From contig CAJNOJ010000015.1 in the NCBI GenBank assembly GCA_905250025.1, positions 310,001 to 374,000 of the forward strand: DNA of 64,000 nucleotides, written 5' to 3'. Of the stretch, positions 1 through 11,417 are shown in pieces; positions within the stretch are counted from its first letter, which is position 1, and every line of letters starts with the position of its first letter. The notes under the pieces were generated by a model, which searched no databases, was not told the origin of the DNA, and saw only the letters and a list, made by a program, of their open reading frames with translations. This stretch comes from Adineta ricciae. Its lineage: Eukaryota; Rotifera; Eurotatoria; Adinetida; Adinetidae. A program made the position numbers and the translations under genes.

Positions 1-327
1 ATATATACGCGCAATTCTATCAGTCGTCTTGCGTAACTAGCCACCCGTAGCGTACGAGAAATCGGACGCTACTGAATTGTAACATCCGATCACAGAATAA
101 AGAAAATCGGAGATGAAGAAGACCGAGGAGAAGAGAAGAAGAAGACTATTGAGAAATTCACTTATCACGCCTAGTAGTGTCGGTTCGGGGTCGTCGCGTC
201 GCTTCCTAACAATTTATTTCTATGTTTCATCATTGTTTATAATATCGAGCATAATGCCTAAAGGACACAATGCGAAAGTGACAAATGATAGGCCTTCTCT
301 GTGGCTATAATTCATAGACATCGATGT
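1..327. other. intergenic, nothing recognised
   Basis: This stretch lies downstream of the minus-strand tetraspanin. A 65-codon open frame on the plus strand (113-310) is Arg/Lys/Ser-rich, has no domain and no splice context, and is treated as chance. I see no RNA gene or repeat. Confidence 0.6.
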
Positions 328-1099
328 CTAGCGATATCGACTTTGAAAAGTAGGATATCGTGCCATATTGTTCGCAGAACATGCCACATGTAACGCCATG
401 ATACAAGCCAAAGCACCTAAACCTGTCAAAATAGCATGGATAACGATAACAGCAACAAGATTTCGATTCAGATCATCTCTCATTTTATCTTCACATAACA
501 ATTTCGTTTGATTTCGATCTCGACAATCTTCGATGTCATCGAAGATTTTCTCCGGTTCATTTCTTTGTTTAAAGCCACAGCATTTTAATTTAGCGAAACT
601 AAAATACATAGATATCACTCGAATAATAGAAAGTTGAAACGATCGCCTTGTTAAATGACTTACAAATCACGTGTTACTTTAACCATTTTGTCGTCGTTAA
701 GTAATTTTGGCTTGTTAACGTACTGCTCATAATTCTTAATTGCATTCGTGATTATCCAGTCCTCTCTAGTACAAAGTAAGATAAGTATCGCCAACAGTAC
801 CAATGTGATAAGACCAACAAGAATTATATAGATAGTTAACGCTTAAATAAAGATATATAGATGATACTACAGTTACCGTTGATACAATACTAACCGCATT
901 TGGATTGCCGAAGTGTGCCGATTAGTCCTAATAGGCCGACGAATGTGACGAAAAACGCGAGTACAATAACACCGATGATCACCTGAATCGACTTGTATTT
1001 ATCATAAATATAGAAGCTCAATACGATCAAGGCAATGCCAAATATGATTAGCAGGCTGTTGAGCAAGGATAAGAATGTTTTTGAACATCCAGCAGCCAT
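328..1099 (-). CDS. tetraspanin family membrane protein
   Basis: Tetraspanins are four-pass membrane proteins that organise receptor and adhesion microdomains. Three exons read on the minus strand: 1099-895, 841-664 and 598-328. They have GT/AG junctions and compatible phases (1, then 2), giving 217 residues. Exon 1 holds TM1 and TM2, exon 2 holds TM3 ending in a Leu/Ile-rich run, and exon 3 holds the large extracellular loop and TM4. The loop carries the tetraspanin Cys-Cys-Gly signature (KLKCCGF) followed by two further cysteines (EDC, LLC), the usual four-cysteine pattern. The start ATG at 1099 opens directly into MAAGCSKTF before TM1, with a membrane-proximal cysteine that could be palmitoylated. 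The protein is slightly short for the family and cannot be assigned to a named vertebrate tetraspanin. Confidence 0.88.
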
Positions 1100-3144
1100 T
1101 TACTTAATACATATAGTAAAAAGCGCCAATTATATATCATTTTCTCTAATGTAGTCTACTTAGCTACACTATCTTAGAATCAAATAGCCGAACAAGAAAG
1201 AGAGAAGACAAGTAGCGCTCTCCGAGACCCTTTCTCGTCTGAACCTTGACTCGGACTTATCGTACTAGACTTATTATAATAAAAGCGATATCTAATTTGC
1301 GTTTGTTTACTATGTGGAATGATGACATTGTTTGTATACATCATTCCGAAGGACAAACATGTAACTAAAGCAAGACGGAAGCAGAAAAAATTGGCCGATT
1401 TGTCTAATAGAAAAAGTCTATTACTAATGAACACTCTTTGCGTCTATCTGGGAAGAGAGAGAAAAGAAATCTCGTCATAACACAATTCTAGTTGACAGTA
1501 CACTTGTCCTGTTCAATGACAGTTCGGGTAGTGATGAAAAGTAAACGAACGAAGAAAAAGAAAGCAAGAGAAAAAACGATCATGGATAACTAAACCACTC
1601 AATATATATATATATATATATGTGTGTGTATATAGGCAGAGATAGATAGTAATGATAGCTATATTACCGAAATCTATCTTGATTATTATGTATAGTACAA
1701 GAGTAAATGAGAGTCAGAAAGTGACATTGATAATAATCATAAGACATAGCAGAAGTGATAAGAAGACGATCGTTTGTGTCTTCTTCTGCTGAGTAATGTT
1801 CAAAAGTCGACTATGAATCCAGATATTCTCATTAAACACGAAGGAAGAAGAGAACGTATCAAATATTCATGCGATCATATTATTCATATCATCACTTGAT
1901 TAGCAGAATGTGCTTATCAAGCAAGTGAGACTAGGATTTCCGACGACGCAATACTAATGAATGGAACTCAACGATACTAAATTGACACTCATGAATTATC
2001 ATGATTTAAGGATCAAACTTTTGCCTTAACATCCTGTAGACAAGACGAGAAAATGAAGCTTATCGACATCGAGGAACGAGAGAACATAAAGAGGAAAAAC
2101 GTAATAGACACGGCACATTAACCAGAGAAAACAGAATAATTCTGATTGTGTGCAATGCTCAAATGCACATGCGAAGGTGAATGAGCATAAGCGGTAACGT
2201 ACATAGATATGAAAAGAATAATATTTATGCCTCCTATTTTGTCTTAGCTTCCTTTTATTTTGCTTTCGTTGATCCATCATTCGAAAATATACACTTTCTC
2301 GCGAGAAGAAAGAAAACCTAGATTAATAAGTGAAGTCTTCATTTCCTTTGCTCGGTTTTATTATTATTTTCTGAGGACATATACGTTATTTATTCTATTT
2401 TCTAAACGAATCAATTTGATTATCTTACGTGTTTTTCTTTTCTTTCTGCCATGAATTCTCATCGAATGATCGTATACATCTGTAACACAAAGATGTTGTC
2501 AGAAGAACGCGAGGGTCAGCTGTGCGTATGATAGTTGATAATTAGTCGATCGATGAGAAAAAGAAAAAGTGTGTGTTGAAATATTGAGCGATATCTTTGT
2601 CCTTATATAGATAAATATACCTTTGATGAGCCTTTTTTCTCTCTGTCACGCTTCTCTACTGAATTGAAAAGAGAGGAAGCGATAACTTCTTGTTAAATAT
2701 TATATAACGAACGATCGTAAAATGAAGTAAGGAGGATATTATGTATATGTGTAAGTATTCATATCTATCTCTCTATCCATCAGAAAGAAATAAAGACGGA
2801 GAGAAAGATTTCAAGGTCTATAGTTCATGTTCAATATTAAATGTAGACTTTGAAAAATGCATGCGATGAAAGCTAGACGTGCTTTTCTTTTCACGCATGA
2901 AAAACAATAATCTGCTATTTCGACGAAGAACAAAGAATTAATGATGAACTTGAAATTATTTGCTTCCGTTCCCCGCTTTAGTGCTACTTAACAAAATATA
3001 TACTATTGACGCTTTAATACAAATACACTGAAAACACATACACACACATACACGCATAATCTAAAATGAGTTCGCATAGACAAAAGCCAACAAATGAATA
3101 TAGATTAATTATTTGTTCCTGAGCCATTTTTGTTGTCGAAATTT
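1100..3144. other. intergenic; no gene recognised
   Basis: About 2 kb separate the tetraspanin promoter side from the 3' end of the claudin-like gene. Several open frames of 60-85 codons occur on both strands (for example 2026-2280 minus and 2260-2454 plus). They have low-complexity Phe/Leu/Arg composition and no domain or exon structure. Purine-rich tracts and one AT/GT microsatellite are present. The segment presumably holds the tetraspanin 5' control region. Confidence 0.55.
1601..1635. repeat. AT/GT dinucleotide microsatellite
   Basis: An (AT)n run passes directly into (GT)n and then TATA. It lies in non-coding DNA between the tetraspanin and claudin-like genes. Confidence 0.85.
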
Positions 3145-4216
3145 TTAAGCTGATCGTACAACGGGACCGACAATTGTTCTTCCGGTGAGATTTACGATAG
3201 GTGCACCCGCTGACTGAACAGCCGGAGCTACTTTGTAATATGCGGGGGTTACATAAGATGGAGCACCAACAACGCCAATCACTGAAGGTTGAGGGAGTGC
3301 AGCAACAGCCGTACGGCGTATGACTGGTCCACTGTAAGATCGAGGCAAACGTTGTGCGATGTATTGCGAAAGTAAAGATGGCTGTGGTGCGCCAACGACT
3401 GAATATGGATATGGAGCTGTCGGCATTGGATACATTCCATACGGAGGTCGAGCATTTCCATACGGTGGTTGTGGATATCCATACGGTTGTTGTGGATATC
3501 CATACGGTGGTCTGTTAATGACATTGTAACCACCAAGCTGCTGTTGACCAACACGAATCTTGCTTCGTGATGCGATATTACCGAAACCAAAACGTTGATA
3601 AAGAAAACCAGCTATAAGAAATAGAAGCATGGAAATAAATGATAACACAATTGTTGCAATCATAAGTCCGAAACCGTAACGTTTTCCATAGCTAACATCA
3701 CCTCTTGAGGAGGAGAGATCATTTGATTTTGTACCGAATATTGGTACTCCAATAACAATAAAAAGAAATGCTAGAAACATTAAAATTCCAGCTAAGTAAC
3801 ATAGTAACGGAAGAATTAAGGAGAACAATCCTGCAACAAGACCAAGAGAAAGCATTATCATGCCAGTAGTAATAAGACCTTCGCTCGTAGAGATAAAACT
3901 TGGTCGACTGCCGTTAAACAGTTGATCAGCGGCATCTGACCAATGTCTGCAAACAGTGCCCGTTGTTTGATCTTGACAATATGCCCAAAGTCCGTAATAC
4001 TCTGTAACTGATGATGTATTTGAGCGTTGGAGCCATTGCCATTGAGGTACACCGAAGCCAATCCAACCTATTGAGTAATAAATGTGTAAATCATTAAGTT
4101 TAATTGGAAAAATATCTACCTAGAATGAAAGCAACCAATGCAAGGAAAATAGCAGCTAGTAGAAAGATTTTCCAAAGTCCAGGTTTAGACGCCAAGCGAC
4201 CCGTTTTCGCTGCCAT
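3145..4216 (-). CDS. claudin/PMP22-like tetraspan protein with Pro/Tyr/Gly-rich tail
   Basis: Two exons on the minus strand (4216-4120 and 4067-3145) are joined in phase 1 across a 52-base intron and give 339 residues. Residues about 15-32 form TM1. The following extracellular loop contains W-x-W and the claudin/PMP22 superfamily signature G-L-W-x2-C-x8-C (GLWAYCQDQTTGTVC). Two further hydrophobic segments and a fourth near YGFGLMIATIVLSFIS follow. After TM4 the protein has a cytoplasmic tail of about 130 residues with repeated PPYGYPQ-type motifs, then an Ala/Val/Pro-rich end. The family forms paracellular junction barriers or modulates channels. The long PYG-repeat tail is not typical of classical claudins, so junctional function is inferred only from the loop signature. 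Confidence 0.82.
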
Positions 4217-5540
4217 TGTTAACTAATCACACGTTCGAACTACTAGACTATCTAAATCATAGAGCACCACACGGTAATGTATTAGTGCTTTTCTTGCGTA
4301 CGCTGTTTCTTTTGCGTCTATGCAATTATGGACAAAAAAAAACAGAGAAAATAGAAAAACAGTGGCTCGAGTCACCAATCGAACAAATCAAATACCATAT
4401 CGTTACGAAAAAACACTGCAACATATGACACATAAATGCTACATGTGAAACTGTTCATGCATATCGAATGTAGCAAAACATCAAAACAAATATTGTATAA
4501 GATTTAAGAGGACGGAAGAGTGATTGGTAGTCATTCGGAACATCCTCATAGATAGACACGCTTAAAGCATAAACAGCAAGTGCGTGTGTGTTAATTTTGG
4601 TGTGGAACAAATTTTTGAGCTTGGGTTTTGTAAAAGTTTAAAATGTCACATCAGTGAATTAATTGCATTATTTACCTATCATCTATCTATGACATCGGTA
4701 GATCATAACCTTGAATCTGACAAAACAGTGTTAATTAGAAACATATTGATGCTTTTTTCCTACCAATTGTCGGTAGTGATCTCGGAACATTCTTTTGAAG
4801 GATTAACACTATGAATAGGACTCATTTGTTGTAGTGATAAGATGTCTATTACAACCTGATTCAGTGAACATTACTCTACACAGAAGGGAAGAAACAGCGA
4901 GATAAAACTAAATAATCTGCTTGTGGACTTCATCAACCGACAAGATCTTCCATTCCTTCGACTGTAAATGCTGCTATATTTCGATGCGAAGCGTGATTAA
5001 TGTATTCTCATTAATGACAGTTGTTTCTTGACTAGAATAACTTGAATAGACGAAGTAAATTAGATGAAAAATTCGTATTGCATGATTTTAACTTCAGTAC
5101 TAATTGATTACATATTTGCTTCTTTTGCCTACTTTCATAAATATCCTAATTACAGGGAGTGCTTTTTTGATGATTACAGTATAAGGCATTCTAGAAAACA
5201 AAATCTTTTTTGCGGCCGGTCAACTTTAGCCATTTTTTTATTGTGATTTCTTCGCATCATTAGTAGAATGATGAAGCATACAATCAAACGTGTGACACAG
5301 CTATGTAATAAGTGATGAGTGAACAAATCTAAATGCTATTTTTACGCTGCTGTTGTATATCATTGCCATTACCTTTGCCTTCTTGACGGTTGATTTTCAA
5401 CGCCCTCTACAGTTTCATGTCAGTATGTGCGCTTATACTGTTTTAGCTTTTGAAATGGCCAATACCAGAAGAGTCAGTTTTATTATTATTGATGCGAGAT
5501 AGACAGAAGAAAAAAAGATCATTTTTTTAGATTATTTACA
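4217..5540. other. intergenic between divergent genes
   Basis: This segment separates the claudin-like gene (minus) from the Asterix gene (plus), so it should contain both 5' control regions. Open frames at 4216-4428, 4584-4814 and 5064-5246 are short, AT-biased and domain-free, and I treat them as chance. A T-rich tract ending in AG lies at about 5521-5530, ten bases before the Asterix ATG, and looks like a splice acceptor. Confidence 0.55.
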
Positions 5541-6051
5541 ATGGAAGCTCGTCGACAGCCCGCTCGTATTCATAGGTAGATGAAATTTCTTGAATAGATT
5601 CATTTAATGTTGTGATCTTGTTGAAGATTTCGACCTGCATTGATCACACAGACTGATGATGCTTTACCGGAATACATGAATTTAATTGGTATGATTTGCT
5701 CAATGTGTGCATTGATGCTCAAAGTAAGAGTAAAAATTAGAGAACATTTTATTGACTAACAATCGATTTCAGATTAAATGGTGTGCTTGGATCGCCCTCT
5801 TCGCTGGTAAGAACTCTTCTTTTTTCAATGCAGTGCATCACCTAGAAACGATATTCATTTAGCTATTGTTGGATTCGCCAATGCTCGAGCAACCGAAGAT
5901 ACAAAACAAGTGCTTAGCAGTCTGATGTACGTATTTCTTTAAAAAAAAACCTTCTGATGCGTAAAAGTTTATCTTCAGGCTTTCAATATCTGCCGTTGTT
6001 ATCACCTACATGCAAAATCCAACACCAATGACGATTCCATTTTTCCAATAG
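5541..6051 (+). CDS. WDR83OS: Asterix, PAT-complex subunit of the ER multipass translocon
   Basis: Asterix partners CCDC47 in the PAT complex, which shields hydrophilic transmembrane segments during multipass protein insertion at the ER. Five short exons (5541-5575, 5627-5723, 5773-5806, 5863-5926, 5979-6051) splice in frame to 100 residues, close to the 106 of human Asterix. Diagnostic blocks are PEYMNLIGMICSMCALMLK, IKWCAWIALF, GFANARATEDTKQVLSSLM and LSISAVVITYMQNPTPMT. All line up with the conserved family sequence in order. Introns are 46-56 bases. The start is the first ATG after a T-rich AG acceptor about ten bases upstream. The only divergence is a shortened N-terminus (MEARRQPARIH). 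Confidence 0.95.
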
Positions 6052-6080
6052 TTGAACGAATGAAAAACATTGACCAGTAA

Positions 6081-7141
6081 TCACTCCTCTTTCTCGTAAT
6101 TGATCGGTTCACCTAGGAATATTGTTGATGATAAGATGTTGGTTAAAGCGTTTTGAAGTTCATGTTGTAGGATTTCGTTGGTTGATCGTAATATGTTGAC
6201 ATTCTTTTTTAATAAACGTTGTTCATCGCTTCGTTCGTGTTCATTATCATTGACTAACGCTTGACTCAATTTTTCAAACCGAACCGATTCGACTTCGAGT
6301 TCATCTTGTAACTGTCGAAGATCACTTTCCAATTCTTTTATTGCATATCCATAATTTTGTTTTTCTTCTGTTTTGCATAGACATTGTCGCAGTCCGTACG
6401 CCATACCGCTGGAATAGACCTCTTCGTAAGTGTTCATCCATTGCAGGAATTCGTTTTTGATACGTGACAGTAGAAGGCCACGTTCCGAACATTGTAGTGT
6501 GATTGTACGTATCAATTCATCGAATAGATCGTTGTAAATTCGTCGACGCTTAGGACATAAACCGATTTCTAGCGCTTGTTCTTTGTATAACATCACATCG
6601 AAACGTTCTTGTAATTGAATGAGATCGTACTGTGTACTTGGAATCGTCGACGGCAGGAAGATTTCTTCATCTTGTTGACCCATAGCTGACTGTTTCTTGC
6701 GATTCATATCTGCATAGATGGGAAATAAACAGAGGAAAGTTGAGTCGTTATCTATTTTCGATGTAAAGAGATCATTTTTGATCTGTTGATAGATGCTATC
6801 AGAAACATAGAATGACGTCGGTTGCCAAATTGTATCGTTATTTTTTAACGGCAATTTACATTGTTGACCGAAGATATCATATTCTAGGACAATATCTTAG
6901 AAAAAAAGACATGTTAGAGAATCACATTTTTCTTTTCTTCTATTTGAAAACCTATACCTTCGTCATTTTCTTCTCGATCTTGTAAAGAATAAATTATTGG
7001 TGGTAATCGATGATATCTTTTTCGTATGCGTAAGAGTGTTTGCAATGTTTGACGAGAAATTTTCGAACCTTTCGCATATTTTAAAAGGCGATTTTTCGGA
7101 TGATTTTCTTGTTGAACATTCCAATAATACGATTGTTCCAT
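6081..7141 (-). CDS. DNALI1: axonemal dynein light intermediate chain (p28)
   Basis: DNALI1/p28 is a light chain of single-headed inner-arm axonemal dyneins, so this gene implies motile cilia. Two exons (7141-6958 and 6895-6081) join in phase 1 and encode 332 residues. The C-terminal half matches the family: a tract with CPKRRRIYNDLFDELIRT, then the hallmark CSERGLLLSRIKNE. A long coiled coil (ELESDLRQLQDELEVE) follows, ending in an LKKNVNILRSTNEILQ heptad block. The first 140 or so residues are longer and less conserved than in vertebrate proteins of about 260 residues. The start ATG follows an AG acceptor by about 14 bases. The gene is convergent with Asterix (29 bases between stops) and divergent from RAMAC. 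Confidence 0.92.
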
Positions 7142-7347
7142 CGTGATGACGATGCTGTTGGAGGAGACCAAAAGAATAAATACTACTAACAATCAAAAAT
7201 CATTTTCTCTTTCTGTACGGCGAGAGTTTCTTTCGATCGTATGCGACATGTTCAATTAACTTTTTCTTTCACCGTTTAAGAACTTGTCAATCTAATATTA
7301 ATGAGAGTTTCACCAGGTAGAAGAAAGCTTTCGACTTCTTTTCTTTT

Positions 7348-7357
7348 TTCTTTCTAG
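7348..7357 (+). promoter_or_regulatory. 3' splice acceptor abutting the RAMAC start codon
   Basis: A C/T-rich tract ends in TAG immediately before the ATG at 7358, so the splice site leaves no 5' leader from this exon. Either a 5' UTR intron or spliced-leader trans-splicing would explain it. Confidence 0.6.
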
Positions 7358-7711
7358 ATGACGACAACAAATGATACCGAAAAGGAGGATAAATATGCTC
7401 TTGAATTAGAGCAATTGAATCAAATGTTTGCCAATCGCTATACCAAAGACGATAAAGAATACGTTGAAATGACTCAGCGTCCATCAAGCCCACCGATTGT
7501 GGATGATTGGGGTTCTGAGGGGAATTTTCGTCGAGCAAATGATAATCACCAGAGAGGTTCCTCAAATTTCGCCAGAGGACAACGAAATTATTCAAGTGAT
7601 CGACGACAACAGCAACAACAACAACAACAACGAGGCTCTTCGAACTATGATAATCATTATCATCATCGAGATCGAAGTCGAAGTCCTCAATATCACCAGT
7701 CACGGCGATAA
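7358..7711 (+). CDS. RAMAC: RNMT-activating mini protein
   Basis: RAMAC binds and activates the mRNA cap guanine-N7 methyltransferase RNMT. The single exon encodes 117 residues. The N-terminal activation domain is clear: residues about 20-48 read LNQMFANRYTKDDKEYVE, then a PPIVDDW block, matching the FEEMF-SRFT-NDKEY and SPPIVEEW elements of the family. The remainder is Asn/Arg/Gln/Ser-rich with an eight-Gln run and RS/RD dipeptides, as expected for the RNA-binding tail, though with less Tyr/Gly than in human. A splice acceptor abuts the ATG. The opposite-strand open frame 7287-7778 is a shadow. Confidence 0.9.
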   Translation: MTTTNDTEKEDKYALELEQLNQMFANRYTKDDKEYVEMTQRPSSPPIVDDWGSEGNFRRANDNHQRGSSNFARGQRNYSSDRRQQQQQQQQRGSSNYDNHYHHRDRSRSPQYHQSRR

Positions 7712-7850
7712 ACCATCTTACAGACAAGCTTATCAAAAATATTTTATTGACTCTGTTAAAAAAAATCATTTTGTACAAAAATATAATTGCTAGTTTATTT
7801 TTCTGCTAAGATGAATACAAACAAAAGTAGATCAAATCGACCAGGATTTA

Positions 7851-8919
7851 CTATAGATAATGTCGACTCACAACACCGGGTCGAAGACTAGTACAGAACA
7901 TAACTGGCGAAATATCTTTATCTCGTTGATAAAGATGTGGTAGCCACAGATCATGAATTTCTTGGACTCTCTTCTTCCATTCATCGCTAGCTTTGCCGTT
8001 AACCTGTACACCAATCGTTGTACCGAATTCTCGAAATGCTAATCGCCGGTTTAATGGTTCCCGGAAATCACCTTGTTTCCACAGCTCTTCCAACGCTTGT
8101 AATGATTTCGAGGTCATAGTCTGTGCCCACTGTTCATCTGGATACCAATGTGTAATCCACAGTGCTTCACCTAAATCTAACGGGTCCGTTGAACGATAGC
8201 GTGCATATTTGGCATCGACCATTGCTTTCATATCCGCAATTTCATTCTCCAATTCTCGTTCTGTAGCCATTTCGTCTACCAATCGGTAAGTTATATAACC
8301 ATCGTACGGATCGAGATTGCCTTCCGAAGGCACCGATGGATACGATAGATCAATACTCATCTTCCAATACATATGAAGTTGATTATTGCGATCACGGTAG
8401 ACGAAATTTGGATGAATTGCTTTGATAAGATCAATAGCCCAACGAACGTAACGTTGGTCATTTTTTACTTTGGCCATACGACTTAAAGCAAATGCCCATT
8501 TGGTTAAATAATGAAAATATTCTAAAGTTTAATATAGTTCTTTCTTTCTTTCTCAACCTGCAATTCGTTACCAACTTACGCCCATCACCGTCGTACGATG
8601 TTTCATCATCGACTTTTCCAATCCGTAATCCTCCACGTGTTGGGTGTTCATCCGTTGCTGTTCCTAGACGTTTGCTTCCATCTCGTTCTCGTCCAAGAAC
8701 ATCATGTACATTGTTAACGAGCGCATCAGCTTGTTCAAGGTATTGACTATCATTCGTTTCACGATATAAAGTCAGAAAATTGCAAACACCGTACGCATCC
8801 GTCCATAAGTAACGACTTTTATTATCCGCATACGGTTTAGGTATCCAGTTACCTTTGACGTATCTACCATACACAGTTTCAACTATTTTTAAAATTTGCT
8901 CAAGTACAGATTTATCCAT
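7851..8919 (-). CDS. six-hairpin (alpha/alpha barrel) glycosidase-like protein
   Basis: Two exons (8919-8580 and 8521-7851) join in phase 1 across a 58-base intron to give 336 residues. The protein has regularly spaced helical hairpins. Motifs include YLWTDAYGVCNFLTLY, a DEHPTRGGLRIGK segment, a GDGQYFHYLTKWAFALSRM block created only by the splice, and SEGNLDPYDGYITYRL. This looks like an (alpha/alpha)6 six-hairpin glycosidase fold, but I cannot name a substrate or catalytic acid. The gene is divergent, 210 bases from a Gfo/Idh/MocA oxidoreductase, which hints at a shared sugar pathway and a shared promoter region. Similar proteins are, to my recollection, commoner in fungi and bacteria than in animals, so horizontal origin is possible. 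The intron shows the gene is adapted to the host if so. Confidence 0.72.
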
Positions 8920-9129
8920 TGTTGAGATTCTTGAATAAATCGAGAAAATAATCTTATTTGATATAGACTGTACCAACAAGCTAAAACGACGTTATCGACT
9001 TCTCCCACTATTTCTCCTACTGAAAACTGATTGGATACTGTAAGTAGACCAACAAGAAATTGAGTCAATAAATGACTATTATCTTTCGATAAAATAAAAT
9101 TCTTATAAATTTGTATCAAAAGATAAAAT

Positions 9130-10548
9130 ATGTCGAACAGTGAATATCGACAAATTACGGGTATCATCGTTGGTTGCGGTAATCGTGGTCAAAACTATGC
9201 TGAATATGCTCGGCATTTCCCAGAACGTTTTCGTGTGATTGCCGTCGCTGATCCACGGCAAGTTGTACGTGAAAAAATGCAAAAACTGTTTTCACTCGAA
9301 GATAAACATGTCTCTAATGATTGGCGTCAATTTGCTGAACCGAGTGTAGAACGCCTTGCTGATTGTGCTCTGATAACATTACCTGATCGGGAACATTATG
9401 AAGCAGCAACACAATTGGCAAAGAAAGGGTATCATATTCTATTAGAAAAACCGATGGCCACCAAACCTGAACACTGTAAAGAAATTGTTCAAGTTTGTCG
9501 AGATAATAATGTTCTACTAGGCGTTTGTCACGTACTGCGATATTTGCCAGTAGTGAAGAAAATCAAAGAATTGATCGATAAGAATGTCATTGGTAAAATA
9601 ATTTCCATACAACACATTGAACCAGTTGGTAAGAAATTAAGAAAAACTCATTGAATTGCAAAATTTCATCGTGAAGTTTGATCTTCATAGGATATTTTCA
9701 TTTTGCTCACTCATTCGTCCGTGGAAATTGGCACAATGAAAATGAAAGTTGCTTTTCGTTGTTAGCCAAATGCTGTCATGATCTTGATTTGATTCAGTAT
9801 TGGATGCAACCGCGACAATGTGTAAATATTTCCAGTTTCGGCAAATTGATGCACTTTACACGTGACAATAAACCTCAAGGTGCAAGTGATCGATGTCTCA
9901 CGTGTGCTGTAGAATCGACATGTCCGTATTCAGCAAAAAAGATCTATCTCGAAAAACCCAACCGTCGATGGCCAGTTTCGGTTGTTGTTCCAGACATTGA
10001 AGAACACGAAGGTTGGGATGAGATTAAAGTTAAAGTTAAGCATGCATTGGAAACCGGACCGTATGGCAAATGTGTTTACGGCGATTGCGATAACGATGTT
10101 GTTGATCAACAAGTTGTGATACTGAACTTCGATGACGGTAAAGAGAAAAGGGTGTGTTGTAAGATAATTTCGAACTATTACTATAGGAGCGACAGCTACC
10201 ATGCAAATGGTTGCTTTTACCGAGCAAGTCTGCCAACGAACATCGCGTATATTTGGTAGTCATGGTGAATTGACGTGGACTGGCGAAGATACATTAGTTC
10301 ATTACGATTTTTTGACACAAAAACGAACGGTTTACGACGAAGCGGATCTTACGAGTGCTGGCATCATGGGTGGTCATGGCGGAGCAGACTTTTTCGCAAT
10401 GGACTCATTTATACGTGCACTATCGTTGAATAAACCGGAATTAATTGGCACAGGACCAGAAGACTCATTAGCTAGTCATCTGATTGCTTTCGCAGCGGAA
10501 ACTGCTCGAAAAGAGAACCGTGTTTGTCAAATCAATGAATTCGTTTAA
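9130..10548 (+). CDS. Gfo/Idh/MocA-family NAD(P)-dependent oxidoreductase
   Basis: This family oxidises or reduces sugars, inositols and related compounds. Three exons (9130-9628, 9691-10137, 10187-10548) splice in frame to 435 residues. The N-terminus is a Rossmann fold with GCGNRGQNYAEYARHFP and the VIAVADPR strand. The family catalytic-type EKPMATKPEHCKEIV motif lies near residue 110, and the CCHDLDLIQYWM helix lies in the second domain. A four-cysteine cluster (CLTCAVESTCPYSAKKIYL) suggests a metal-binding or structural knuckle found in one subgroup. The C-terminus has HGGADFFAMDSFIRAL. The two internal introns each restore the conserved reading. Its divergent neighbour is a glycosidase-like gene, so a joint role in sugar breakdown is plausible but unproven. 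Confidence 0.88.
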
Positions 10549-10627
10549 TTGCAACAGAAAAAAAAAGCCATTTTATTTGATTAAATAAAAGTTTCTTTTT
10601 ATTCGAAGGAAATAAAAATTTCGATGA

Positions 10628-11417
10628 TTAATTAGTAATTAAAAATTCGCTTAAATTTGATGTCGTAGAAAAACTTTCAAATTGTTCGAGATCAATTGAC
10701 GATGAAATATTTGACGGGATCGTTATATCAAGATTAGATATCGACGAATGATGTGAAATCCTTTGTTGATTTTGATTTCGAACTGTGTTAATTGTTTGAC
10801 TATCAATACTTGTTAAATCCGATTCAATTATAGTTAGTCTGTAGCAAGAGAGACTAACGAGATCGCTTACAATTGTGATGAAGTTACCTGTTTTCTAATG
10901 CATTATTTTCGAATTTTTCAATTAAATTTCGAACACATATTGCTTGATCACCAAACGAAAGCGAATCCGTCTGATCGTATTCCGAACTATTTTCAATGTT
11001 TGTCAGTGAAGGATTGATTTTCTCAGACTGCATCTCTTCATCGTTCGGAAACTTCCATTGAATCCCATATTTAACAGAAGATAACGACGCTTTGTCTACC
11101 TGAATCACATTGATTATCGAACGTTTACGAGTCAGACTCGTACTTGACGAAGTAACTTGACTGCGAGAAAGAAAACAAAACATAGTCCGACACTATGCGT
11201 TAACCAGACTCTCCTAGCGGAAATAGCATTCTCACGTGCTTTGTTCGAACGGTAAACTCGCTTCTTCCCGTAGATGATTCATTTTCAATTGTGATCGATC
11301 GATCTCATGAATATAACTGACATCATTTTGATTCTTTCTCACATGAATAATGGTCAGTATCATAAGACTAACAAAACCAATTGCTATTGAAAGACTACCA
11401 ATCAATTCGATGATCAT
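10628..11417 (-). CDS. unknown single-pass membrane protein
   Basis: Not recognised. Three exons (11417-11236, 11160-10888, 10838-10628) have consistent phases (2, then 2) and give 221 residues. Residues about 3-24 are a strong hydrophobic segment (LIGSLSIAIGFVSLMILTII) followed by basic HVRKNQ, so an N-terminal signal anchor is likely. The rest is Ser/Thr/Asn-rich and probably disordered, with a RKRSIINVIQVDK stretch and a conserved-looking GIQWKFPNDEE. The last exon is made of SS, SID and SLEQFES-type segments. Coding support is the three-exon splice agreement and lack of stops. No function can be assigned. Confidence 0.6.

Noticed and set aside
1180-2454. Several 60-85 codon open frames on both strands
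   Set aside because: Low-complexity Phe/Leu/Arg-rich products, no domain, no splice partners, and mutual overlap. Expected by chance in AT-rich DNA.
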